Shown in pieces: positions 5,709 through 12,825 of a stretch of DNA of 15,648 bases (the stretch's first letter is position 1; every line of letters starts with the position of its first letter). The position numbers and the translations under genes are program-made. The notes below the pieces were generated by a model that searched no databases, was not told the origin of the DNA, and worked only from the letters and a program-made list of their open reading frames with translations. This DNA comes from Candidatus Thorarchaeota archaeon (GTDB lineage Archaea > Asgardarchaeota > Thorarchaeia > Thorarchaeales > Thorarchaeaceae), in contig JAEORN010000177.1 in the NCBI GenBank assembly GCA_016840825.1, positions 1-15,648 of the forward strand. Direction: 5' to 3'.

Positions 5709-6566
5709 TCATCTGATATTGATTTTATCATTCCAATCAAGACACATCGTATCGAACTTACCAGGGGTGTATGTCAATCTAATTGGTACTTTTTCTTCTT
5801 TTGTAACCCTTCTTGAATTCCCAAAGGGGATCAGTATCTCCCGCCATCCATCTTCCAGGTGCAGAACTATGCTATCATGGAGGACTGCTTCAAAGCTTCC
5901 CAAGAGTCCATGAACAACGCCATCTTTTATTATAGTATATTCTAACTCTTTATCAACAGTAGAAAGATCATCCAATTGTTTCAGGTCGAATTCAATGATT
6001 TTCTCCATCTCTGATAGCTCGATTATCTGGTTTGCTTCAGCAGTTTGTGGCAACTTTGGGAATCTCAGATTCTGGAATACGAATCTATCGAAGATCTCTT
6101 CGCATTCTCCCAGAATTCCATAGATGGCTACAGATTCCGGGAGTAAGATGCCATCTTGCTTCAGGATGTTTTGTGTGATGTGAAGTGACGCTGGAATCTG
6201 CTGTTCTATTAGCATCATCGATGATAGCATCTCGCAGACTACCACATCGAATCTTTCAACTGGTTTAAAATCAGAAAAATGTGCTACCTGAAAATCAATA
6301 ATGTCCTCACAGCCATTCAAGGCAGCTGCTTTTCTGGCATACTCTATTGATTTCTCATTCACATCAATTCCTACAACTTTAGCAGCACCCGCCTTCGCGG
6401 CCAGCAATGCCAGTATTCCGGTGCCTGTGCCTATATCTGCGACAGTCATTCCCGGCTCAATGACCTGACTAAAGGATTCAGCGAATTTTTGAATGCGGGA
6501 CCTCTGACTTAGCAAACTAACAGAATGCAGTAGCTCAAATGGAGTTGCATACTTATCACCTGACAT
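5709..6566 (-). CDS. PRMT-like class I SAM methyltransferase
   Basis: The protein has 285 residues. Motif I is VADIGTGTGILALLAAKAG (42-60), followed by VVGID at 64-68. The decisive block is CEMLSSMMLIEQ (111-122): Glu112 and Glu121 are nine apart, exactly the spacing of the double-E loop by which protein arginine methyltransferases hold the guanidinium. The C-terminal half (HGLLGSFEAVL, 219-229; WREILIPFGNSRRV, 241-254) resembles the PRMT beta barrel, but the THW loop is not recognisable: a Gly-Trp (240-241) stands there. Archaeal relatives are often labelled ribosomal protein L11 methyltransferase. Protein methylation is likely; the acceptor is not known. The ATG at 6566 has no ribosome binding site and a TATA box about 30 bases upstream, so the transcript is nearly leaderless. 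It is divergent from the TPR/zinc-ribbon gene. Confidence 0.85.
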   Translation of the reverse strand: MSGDKYATPFELLHSVSLLSQRSRIQKFAESFSQVIEPGMTVADIGTGTGILALLAAKAGAAKVVGIDVNEKSIEYARKAAALNGCEDIIDFQVAHFSDFKPVERFDVVVCEMLSSMMLIEQQIPASLHITQNILKQDGILLPESVAIYGILGECEEIFDRFVFQNLRFPKLPQTAEANQIIELSEMEKIIEFDLKQLDDLSTVDKELEYTIIKDGVVHGLLGSFEAVLHDSIVLHLEDGWREILIPFGNSRRVTKEEKVPIRLTYTPGKFDTMCLDWNDKINIR

Positions 6567-6591
6567 AGAATTTTGCCATAACGAATCCTAC

Positions 6592-6599
6592 TTATAATA
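6592..6599 (-). promoter_or_regulatory. TATA box of the PRMT-like gene
   Basis: TATTATAA on the minus strand is centred near 6596, which puts initiation near 6570, only about four bases before the ATG at 6566. The absence of a ribosome binding site agrees with a leaderless or nearly leaderless message. Confidence 0.5.
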
Positions 6600-6673
6600 T
6601 GAATGATGGATTTCAGACCAGCAATTGGTAGTTCCACTGATGGCAAAATACATGTTGTGGAGAACAAGAAGAC

Positions 6674-7834
6674 TTGACTGATGAGAGAATCCGGAAAGCA
6701 ATAGCAGCCATAGAAGATTCTTGCAACGAGGAGGCTATATCCATCCTTGAACCACTTGCGAAGAAGTACGATCCAGATCCAGATGCTCTCGTATATCTTG
6801 GACTTGCATATATTCAAGCTGAACGCCCATTGGATGCAGTTAAAGTCTTGAGACATGCACAGGAACTAGTTGAGGACCATTGCGTATTAGCTCTCTTTTT
6901 AGGGCGAGCACTAAGAAGTCTTGGCAAATATGAAGAAGCAGAAAATGAACTTCGAAAAGCTATTGAGCTAGAACCTGATGACCCTGAGGCATGGATTGAG
7001 CTAGGAAAGCTCCTATACTCAATGGGGAATTATGGAGAAGCAGCTCGTATAATGGATGAAGCAATAATTCTATTCCCCGAAGATCTATCCCTTAGAGGGA
7101 CTCTCGCTTTGGCACTCTATAAACTCGGTGATTTTACACAAGCTACGAATGAATGGGCGAATCTTCACAAACTGGACCCTGAACTGATGGCTGCTATGAC
7201 AAATTATGCCTATGTTCTCCTTTTACAGAATCGAATTGAAGAAGCACTTCCAATTGTTGAGGAAGCATTTAACCGTGACTCAGAAGATTATCGTGCTTTG
7301 GTCTTGAAGGGTATGGTCTCTCTCACCAATGGTGAAAAAGGGAATGCAAAGAAGTATTTCGAGAAAATTCTAGAAAATCATGCAGACAATGTTGAAGCGT
7401 TATCACGTCTTGCTGTAATTGAATATGAACATGGCAACAAAGAAAGATGCCTCAATCTTCTTGATACTGCAGAAAAACAGATCGATTCAGAACAGGAATG
7501 TTGGCGGGGATTATGCTTTGCCTATGAAAGACTAGGTATGCATGATAAGCACATCGATTGTCTTGTTAAATGGACTCGAAAAGAACCTGGTGCTGCCGCT
7601 CCCTGGATCGCGTTGGCGATAGAATACGATCGAGATGGAAAGAAGGACTTGGCATTGCATGCTTGGCATAAAGCCATGGAATTGCGAGGCTATATTCGGA
7701 TTAATTGTGCCAACTGTAGAAAGAGCATCAAATATGACGTAGCAAAATCCATTAATTTCGATCCCTACACCCCTCAGAAGTGTACCAATTGTGGCTCTAT
7801 CATCAAGATGCCTGTTGGGTTACTAGCACTATAA
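6674..7834 (+). CDS. TPR-array protein with C-terminal zinc ribbon
   Basis: The protein has 386 residues. TPR units fill residues 1-339 in exact 34-residue phase, ending at 101, 135, 169, 203, 237, 271, 305 and 339, with classic text such as GKYEEAENELRKAIELEP (84-101). The last 45 residues are different: CANC at 345-348 and CTNC at 370-373 form a four-Cys zinc ribbon. The array should bind a protein partner, and the ribbon may contact nucleic acid or stabilise the end. No membrane segment is seen. The only in-frame start after the TGA at 6638 is TTG at 6674; GGAG (6659-6662) is 11 bases before it, and a TATA-like AAAATAC near 6648 would give a leaderless TTG. The NUDIX gene follows 13 bases after the stop. 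Confidence 0.88.
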   Translation: MTDERIRKAIAAIEDSCNEEAISILEPLAKKYDPDPDALVYLGLAYIQAERPLDAVKVLRHAQELVEDHCVLALFLGRALRSLGKYEEAENELRKAIELEPDDPEAWIELGKLLYSMGNYGEAARIMDEAIILFPEDLSLRGTLALALYKLGDFTQATNEWANLHKLDPELMAAMTNYAYVLLLQNRIEEALPIVEEAFNRDSEDYRALVLKGMVSLTNGEKGNAKKYFEKILENHADNVEALSRLAVIEYEHGNKERCLNLLDTAEKQIDSEQECWRGLCFAYERLGMHDKHIDCLVKWTRKEPGAAAPWIALAIEYDRDGKKDLALHAWHKAMELRGYIRINCANCRKSIKYDVAKSINFDPYTPQKCTNCGSIIKMPVGLLAL

Positions 7835-7847
7835 GGATGCTCTCTCA

Positions 7848-8291
7848 ATGTCATCTCGTAGATATCCTTCATTTCCTATACCTGGTGTTGGCGGAGTGGT
7901 ATACAGCTCCAAAGGAATACTGCTTGTCAGAAGGGATAAAGATCCAGGGAAAGGACTGTGGAGTATACCTGGTGGTGGAGTTGAAGTAGGGGAAACACAA
8001 GAAGATGCTTTAATTCGTGAGATATATGAAGAAACAGGAGTTAGATGCAGGATTATACGACTTGTGAGTACTGCTGATATCATATTACCTGATGCTGAAG
8101 GAAAAATCGAATATCACTACCTCCTCAATCATTACATAGCAGAAGCATATACTGAAGAATTGCGACCTGAATCTGCTGAAGCAGAAGTAGGTTGGTTTCC
8201 CCTCGATAGACTACCTCAAAATGAGATGCCCGAACCAATCATCGAAATAATCCATAAGGCAAACAAATTATACGAATTGAGTTCTATGTAA
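7848..8291 (+). CDS. NUDIX hydrolase
   Basis: The protein has 147 residues with a perfect Nudix box, G(x5)E(x7)REUxEExGU, at residues 43-65: G43, E49, R57, E58, E61, E62 and G64 are all present. WSIPGGG (38-44) precedes it. Enzymes of this kind hydrolyse a nucleoside diphosphate linked to another group, such as ADP-ribose, oxidised dNTPs or NADH, using Mg2+. Residues outside the box do not settle the substrate; ADP-ribose pyrophosphatase-like or MutT-like are both possible. The start is ATG at 7848. AAGGATG (7833-7839) overlaps the stop of the preceding TPR gene and lies eight bases upstream, so the two genes are almost certainly one transcript and perhaps translationally coupled. Confidence 0.93.
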   Translation: MSSRRYPSFPIPGVGGVVYSSKGILLVRRDKDPGKGLWSIPGGGVEVGETQEDALIREIYEETGVRCRIIRLVSTADIILPDAEGKIEYHYLLNHYIAEAYTEELRPESAEAEVGWFPLDRLPQNEMPEPIIEIIHKANKLYELSSM

Positions 8292-8368
8292 TTATCCGAG
8301 AAACTTAAGAGGCATCTTTGTTACAATTTGTTAGTTATTACTTGTAATTACAGGATGTGCCCAATACT

Positions 8369-8830
8369 ATGTTTCGAACAATTATCGCATTATTGATTAC
8401 TCTCGTTGTAGCTATCCTAATCGGTGCTTTCCAAATATTAGGACTAACAATTGAGGCTATTCAAACTAATATCTTAGGTTCTGCTGATATCACTAACGAG
8501 CTAGCCGCATATGGCGGAGCTCTATTTCATGACTTGATGACCCCCTACACAACTGCTCTTGGTGGTGGATTCGCTCCATTAGCAGCACTTGGTGTTGCTG
8601 GATTCATTGCCGGTCTTGTTTCAAAGAGTGGAATGAGGATGCTAGTAGTTTCAATAATTGCTATTGTCCTCTTCTTTGTGGGATATGCTGTTCTCACGAT
8701 GTCTGCTGCACTTAATGTGGATGTGCTCTTACCAATTGCACAAAACATTGCCATCGATCTAGGTGTTGCATTTGGTCTCCTATTCATTCCTGGAATAATT
8801 GGAGCATCACTCACTGCTGAAGATTACTAG
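8369..8830 (+). CDS. Small multi-pass membrane protein, function unknown
   Basis: The protein has 153 residues from ATG 8369. Hydrophobic stretches are at about 5-27, 67-84, 90-112 and 129-148. Between the first two lies a polar, probably external, loop (39-60). The Gly/Ala-rich second helix (GGGFAPLAALGVAGFIAGL) suggests tight helix packing. No family is recognised. I prefer ATG 8369 because AGGATGTG (8352-8359) lies nine bases before it and matches the ideal AGGAGGTG at seven of eight positions. A GTG at 8357 would extend the protein by four residues but overlaps that site. A strong terminator follows the stop by seven bases, so the gene ends a transcript; it may be monocistronic. Confidence 0.75.
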   Translation: MFRTIIALLITLVVAILIGAFQILGLTIEAIQTNILGSADITNELAAYGGALFHDLMTPYTTALGGGFAPLAALGVAGFIAGLVSKSGMRMLVVSIIAIVLFFVGYAVLTMSAALNVDVLLPIAQNIAIDLGVAFGLLFIPGIIGASLTAEDY

Positions 8831-8837
8831 ACCCGAC

Positions 8838-8869
8838 GAGGGGATCAACCCCCTCTTCTTACTCTTTTT
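8838..8869 (+). terminator. Terminator of the small membrane-protein gene
   Basis: GAGGGG (8838-8843) pairs perfectly with CCCCTC (8850-8855) around the loop ATCAAC. It is followed by TTCTTACTCTTTTT on the + strand. It lies in the 38-base gap between convergent stops at 8830 and 8869. In the minus direction there is no T tail, so it serves mainly the + gene. Confidence 0.75.
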
Positions 8870-10347
8870 CATTGAAGAATATGTGCAATTGATTCTGATA
8901 CTTTACCAACGAATTCTTCCAAATATTCCTGATCCACAAAAGCTCCTGCAGCCATAGGATGTCCTCCTGCTTCAACTGTGAGCTTTCCATGCATCTCGTT
9001 CATCGTTTCTGCGATAGATGTGAAAATTTCTTTGAGATTTACTCCTCTCTTTACAATGTTGTTTCTTGCTCTCCCAGATATTTTAACGAGAGGACTGTCA
9101 TCTGATGTATTTGTACTGATACCTATCACTGGTTTGTCACCTGGGATAATAGTTGAACCCTGTGCCATTCCTATGACAATACCAATTATCGTATCTTTGG
9201 TTTGTGGATCATTGACGATATAGATTCCATCCTTCTCTTCAAAGCCACCTTCTTCAATCCTACGAATCGCCATGGCAAGATTCGCTCGATGTTGCTGCAA
9301 TAGCGCTTTTCCTTCTTGGAAAGCCTCTTCATCACCTAAGCAAATCTTCACTCCAACATCTGACCTTCTATTTCGTCCACAGGCGTTAAGAAGAGTTGAG
9401 AACTCCTTTGCGGTACTCATTTCGCTTCTTGATGGTCTATGAAGAAGAGTGATTATATCTCCTATTAGACCAGTAGCGACTCGCGGGTCATCATAATATT
9501 GAAGTAACTCGCTAATGAGTTGCTGAACGACTTTCTGTTTTTCCTCTTGATTTAGATCGACCCATCTTCTCCACTCGTCATTCCAATCCTTCAGTTCAAT
9601 TCCAAGTTGATTGTAGAAGTAGTAGCACGCATCTTGATCCCCTGTTAGGCCTGGCAGGTATGGATCTGTCGCATATTGTAGAAGCTGAGGTAAGGGACGT
9701 GTATTTATCCCGAACAGGGTTAAGTCTCGATCTATACTAATATAATTGCCTTCTATTCCTATCTCTAGAATAGATTTGTTCAAGCCATCAAATCCCTTTC
9801 CATAATAATCTTGAAGATCTCCTGTTGCTCCAACTATCGCTAATTCACTTAGATCTGTATTCTTGCTTGAAACTGCAAGAGCAAGAAGAAAGGAAACTCC
9901 TGCACCAGATAATTCTCTACTACCACTAAGTCCATGCTGGCAGGGATTTATTTCAACTATCTTGCCATCTATGTCATTTGAGATATTCTTTCGTTCATCT
10001 GGTGGAATGTGATGGTCCAGGATTACGATATTCTGTACACTATCAATACTCTCTATATACTCTTGAATGAGATTGATTTGTCCTGAACCAAAGTCGCTGA
10101 AAATAACCAAATCTGGTGAAACCTCTTCAACAAGTGCTTCAATTTCTAGTATCGACTCCGAGTTGATTTGATGGACGTTTCTCCAGCAATGCTTCTTTCC
10201 CAGTCTCTGAAGCATTTCAATAACAATTGCCATTGAAGTGATTCCATCTGCATCAATGTGTGAGAAAACAAGTGGGTTATTCGAGGTGTGAACCATAGTT
10301 GCCGCTAAATCAAGCAAGTGTTGCATATCACCTGGCAAGTCTATCAT
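8869..10347 (-). CDS. DHH-family RecJ-like nuclease (archaeal GAN/Cdc45-type)
   Basis: The protein has 492 residues, the size of archaeal RecJ/GAN proteins. The phosphoesterase motifs are all present: SHIDADG (29-35, Asp32 and Asp34), SDFGSGQ (84-90, Asp85), LDHH (110-113) and GATGDLQD (173-180, Asp177). The DHHA1 substrate-binding motif GGHPMAAGAF is near the C-terminus. In archaea such proteins degrade single-stranded DNA or RNA and at least one (GAN) binds GINS in the CMG-like helicase; eukaryotic Cdc45 is the inactive relative. With all metal ligands retained, this one should be catalytic. The start is ATG at 10347, without a clear ribosome binding site. Two TATA-like elements (GATATATTC and CTTATATTC) lie at 10375-10394. 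A housekeeping RecJ or oligoribonuclease role is the alternative to a replisome role. Confidence 0.9.
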   Translation of the reverse strand: MIDLPGDMQHLLDLAATMVHTSNNPLVFSHIDADGITSMAIVIEMLQRLGKKHCWRNVHQINSESILEIEALVEEVSPDLVIFSDFGSGQINLIQEYIESIDSVQNIVILDHHIPPDERKNISNDIDGKIVEINPCQHGLSGSRELSGAGVSFLLALAVSSKNTDLSELAIVGATGDLQDYYGKGFDGLNKSILEIGIEGNYISIDRDLTLFGINTRPLPQLLQYATDPYLPGLTGDQDACYYFYNQLGIELKDWNDEWRRWVDLNQEEKQKVVQQLISELLQYYDDPRVATGLIGDIITLLHRPSRSEMSTAKEFSTLLNACGRNRRSDVGVKICLGDEEAFQEGKALLQQHRANLAMAIRRIEEGGFEEKDGIYIVNDPQTKDTIIGIVIGMAQGSTIIPGDKPVIGISTNTSDDSPLVKISGRARNNIVKRGVNLKEIFTSIAETMNEMHGKLTVEAGGHPMAAGAFVDQEYLEEFVGKVSESIAHILQ

Positions 10348-10374
10348 AGTCTCAACTCAACTCTACCTTCTCTA

Positions 10375-10394
10375 GAATATATCGAGAATATAAG
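10375..10394 (-). promoter_or_regulatory. Twin TATA-like elements upstream of the RecJ-like gene
   Basis: On the minus strand CTTATATTC is followed closely by GATATATTC. The nearer one is centred about 32 bases before the ATG at 10347, predicting a leader of roughly six bases. It is the only good TATA candidate in this gap. Confidence 0.35.
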
Positions 10395-10427
10395 TTGACA
10401 GCTCTGCTCAGACGAGAGAACCAGCAA

Positions 10428-10766
10428 TCAATCACTTGCTCTAGCTACTCTTGAAATTGCTAGGAATATTACCAAGAACAAGCTGGCTACTGCTGCAAAA
10501 GCCTTTGCGACTTTCTGCCAAGTGGTAAGAGGTACCTCCAGCTCTCTCAACTCATTCGCTACTTTTTTCATGTATACTCTTGTTTCAGTATAGAGTGCTT
10601 CTTGATCATCCTTTGTTGATGCAAAATCACTCCAATCTGAGTGGTAGGGTGGTTGTGGATTCGAATCTAGCCATTCATTCCATATCACACTGATAGATGC
10701 TTTATGCGGTGGTGGAAAGCTCTGAATGACTTTCTCTAACTTTTCATCCCAATCGGTCGGTATCAT
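10428..10766 (-). CDS. Tail-anchored membrane protein of unknown function
   Basis: The protein has 112 residues. A soluble, Trp- and Pro-containing N-terminal part (1-83) is followed by one hydrophobic helix at about 87-105 (core AAVASLFLVIFLAI) and a short tail, SRVARASD. There is no N-terminal signal. This is the layout of a tail-anchored protein with the N-terminus in the cytoplasm, inserted after translation. I recognise no family for the soluble part (motifs SFPPPHKAS and NPQPPYHSDW). The ATG at 10766 is well supported by GGGGTG seven bases upstream, and a TATA-like AAATTAAG lies further upstream. It sits 80 bases before the RecJ-like gene on the same strand; the twin TATA boxes in that gap suggest separate transcription. 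Confidence 0.75.
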   Translation of the reverse strand: MIPTDWDEKLEKVIQSFPPPHKASISVIWNEWLDSNPQPPYHSDWSDFASTKDDQEALYTETRVYMKKVANELRELEVPLTTWQKVAKAFAAVASLFLVIFLAISRVARASD

Positions 10767-10922
10767 ATCTTTGCACCCCGTTACTTCCCGGCGTAACTAC
10801 AAAATAGCTTAATTTTTCCCTTATTAAGCCTTCACTATACTCAATTCTCTTATTAAATAATATCTAATATTCGACATTTCACGAAGTTGATGTATGAGTC
10901 CGAAAACATGCAATTCCTATGA

Positions 10923-11435
10923 CTATCGTCTAGCAGCAAGCTCTTTTTGCCATTCTTTCAGATCTATTCTTAGTTTTCCTAGATCTGTGGGGCTTACAGA
11001 GTCAATTCTCCCGTATGTTCTTAGTATTCTGACCCATCGATTCATTTTGACAATAACCGCGCCAGCCGCTCCCTTCTCTTCTAGGGCATCTGCTGCCTCT
11101 GAGATTTTGGATGCAAGATCGCTTGCTATCGCACCTTCTCGGAGCTGAGCCTCAAGAGCATCAAGTACTGCAGTATAGTGCGATATCACTCCTTTATCCT
11201 CTAGGCTTCCTCCGGTTGCTCCTGTAGCAACTGGAGCGCTTGCGAGTTTCCTCAGAATTTCATCAATCTTTTCTCCATTTGAAACAACTCGTAGAGTTAG
11301 ATCATCTGTTGCATCTTGCACTTCGCCGATCTTTGAGATCACGTCTATCATCCTATTGAGCATTTCAGTCAATCTATCGATTGCACCATTAATCTCAGTC
11401 AGCTTCGCACGAATGTATGTATCTTCTTCGCTCAA
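10923..11435 (-). CDS. Coiled-coil/helical protein of unknown function
   Basis: From TTG 11435 the product has 170 residues and begins MSEEDTYIRAKLTEI. Residues up to about 65 show heptad-like spacing (INGAIDRLTEMLNRMIDVI), followed by a linker with ATGATGGS and a second, mostly helical domain ending KEWQKELAARR. No membrane segment or known motif is seen. The frame is open further upstream to an ATG at 11564, but the extra 43 residues (start MVYIIALGYGLSD) do not resemble the rest and cover the promoter region of the divergent cupin gene. The TTG has GGGAA five bases and AGGA ten bases before it. I therefore prefer the short form, with moderate confidence. The layout recalls small archaeal cytosolic scaffolds, but no function can be given. 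Confidence 0.65.
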   Translation of the reverse strand: MSEEDTYIRAKLTEINGAIDRLTEMLNRMIDVISKIGEVQDATDDLTLRVVSNGEKIDEILRKLASAPVATGATGGSLEDKGVISHYTAVLDALEAQLREGAIASDLASKISEAADALEEKGAAGAVIVKMNRWVRILRTYGRIDSVSPTDLGKLRIDLKEWQKELAARR

Positions 11436-11549
11436 ACAGATTCCCGTCCTTATGATTCTAGAAAGCGCATTATATTGGCACAAGTTCTCTGTTATTACAT
11501 TAAGCTTTCTGTGGCGTTGTTCTATGTCCGAGAGTCCATATCCTAAAGC

Positions 11550-11558
11550 TATTATATA
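11550..11558 (+). promoter_or_regulatory. TATA box of the cupin gene
   Basis: TATTATATA, preceded by purine-rich AAAGC as a possible BRE, is centred near 11554 and predicts initiation near 11580, about 27 bases before the favoured ATG at 11607. The element is nearly symmetrical (CTATTATATAG) and could also serve the minus-strand coiled-coil gene with a longer leader. Confidence 0.55.
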
Positions 11559-11606
11559 GACCAAAATGTATCTGGACCAATGAAGAGTTTGTTCTGAGGA
11601 ATGATG

Positions 11607-11954
11607 ATGTATACAGTGAACTATAAAGAACGACCTGAAGAGGAAGTTAATCTTGCTGGGGCAACCAAGACAACAGTTCGCTGGTTAATTGGCAAGAGAA
11701 CTGGCGCAAAGACCTATGCAATGCGACTGTTTAGAATCGCACCAGGTGGAATGATACCGTTACATCAGCATGATGAGGAACATGAAATCTTTGTTCTGCA
11801 GGGACGCGCAAAAGTCTTGGGCATGGATGAGGAAGTATATGCAAAGAAAGATGATGTGACCTTCATTCCCTCGAACATAGAACATGGATATGATAATACA
11901 GAAGGAAAAGAAGACTTCCGATTCATTTGTGTTATCCCTCTACTAAATAAGTAA
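11607..11954 (+). CDS. Single-domain cupin protein
   Basis: The protein has 115 residues from the third of three consecutive in-frame ATG codons (11601, 11604, 11607). GAGGA at 11596-11600 touches the first ATG but is six bases from the third, so the third is favoured. Cupin motif 1 is GGMIPLHQHDEEHEIFVLQG (47-66) with metal ligands His53, His55 and Glu60. Motif 2 is FIPSNIEHGYDN (86-97) with His93. The metal site is complete. Small stand-alone cupins of this form include isomerases, dioxygenases and sensor domains, and the substrate cannot be told. It is probably cytosolic. The HAD-IIA gene follows on the same strand after 67 bases. Confidence 0.9.
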   Translation: MYTVNYKERPEEEVNLAGATKTTVRWLIGKRTGAKTYAMRLFRIAPGGMIPLHQHDEEHEIFVLQGRAKVLGMDEEVYAKKDDVTFIPSNIEHGYDNTEGKEDFRFICVIPLLNK

Positions 11955-12021
11955 TCTAAGCACCAAGCTCTAGTAGGCACATTTTTGAGAGGATATCTTT
12001 CTTCTATTGCTAGTGGTACAC

Positions 12022-12825
12022 ATGTCCCTTTCATCAAAGAAGCTCTGGATTTTTGATGTTGATAACACTTTGATTCGAGATGTCGAGCATCCCATTCCAT
12101 TTGAGGATGCGATTGCTCTGTGGAATCATCTATTAGATACTGATCGAACCGTTGCTGTTCTAACAAACGTTGGCAGATTATCCGCTAACACTATTCATCG
12201 TGTTGTTTCAAAAGCTGGATTCAAGATTGCTTTGGAGAATACCTTTAGTGCAGGCGCTGCCGCAGCAGCATATGTATTCAATAGGAATCCTAACGCTAGA
12301 TGCTTTGTAATAAGTGAAGGAGGCGCCACTGAGGATTTCATTTCCAAAGGCCTTGCTGTTGTCAATAATCCTCCAGTCGATTATGTCGCAATCGGAGCAG
12401 ATCGGGGACTAACCTATCAACGACTTAATTTCGCAACCAAAATGGTACGTGAAGGTGCCAAGTTGATATGTATCAGTGGAAGTCGTGATTTTCCTGGAAT
12501 CTATTTGGGAAAAGAAGATCTATTCATAGGCGAACGATCAATAACTGCCGCGATTGAAGATGCAACAGGAGTTGAATGCATCGTAGTAGGAAAACCTCTT
12601 CCTGAAATTGTCGAAGAAACTGTAAAGACATTAGGATACAGAGCAGATGAATCCGTAATTGTTGGTGATAATCCAGCATCTGATATCGCTGGAGGAAGAG
12701 CTGCAGGATTAACGACAATCCTAATTCAGCGACCAGATAATATTGTTGAATTCGATGCTGGTGATATGGACAAAACACCTCATTATATTGTGAATTCATT
12801 AGAGGAGATTATACCTCAACTCTAG
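12022..12825 (+). CDS. HAD-superfamily IIA (NagD-like) phosphatase
   Basis: The protein has 267 residues from ATG 12022. All four HAD motifs are present: FDVDNTL (11-17; nucleophile Asp12, acid Asp14), LTNVGR (47-52; Thr48), GKP (190-192; Lys191) and VGDNPASDIAGG (214-225; Asp216, Asp221). The cap between motifs II and III (GADRGLTYQRL and ATGVECIVVGKP) places it in subclass IIA with NagD, AraL and archaeal sugar-phosphate phosphatases. It should dephosphorylate a small phosphorylated metabolite; the substrate is unknown. A TTG at 12007 would add five residues but lacks a ribosome binding site at proper spacing. GGATATCTT near 11995 could give a leaderless ATG. The stop TAG shares CTAG with the convergent GTPase gene. 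Confidence 0.9.
   Translation: MSLSSKKLWIFDVDNTLIRDVEHPIPFEDAIALWNHLLDTDRTVAVLTNVGRLSANTIHRVVSKAGFKIALENTFSAGAAAAAYVFNRNPNARCFVISEGGATEDFISKGLAVVNNPPVDYVAIGADRGLTYQRLNFATKMVREGAKLICISGSRDFPGIYLGKEDLFIGERSITAAIEDATGVECIVVGKPLPEIVEETVKTLGYRADESVIVGDNPASDIAGGRAAGLTTILIQRPDNIVEFDAGDMDKTPHYIVNSLEEIIPQL

Noticed and set aside
6509..6856. Minus frame of 115 codons across the divergent promoter
   Set aside because: It overlaps the starts of two well-supported genes and both their promoter elements, and its Cys/Ile/Leu-rich text has no protein-like pattern.
11765..12166. Minus frame of 133 codons
   Set aside because: It overlaps both the cupin and HAD genes, each with full motifs, and is rich in Cys/Ser as expected of a shadow.
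12524..12799. Minus frame of 91 codons rich in Gln and Leu
   Set aside because: It is the shadow of the HAD gene, whose motif III and IV lie on the other strand here.
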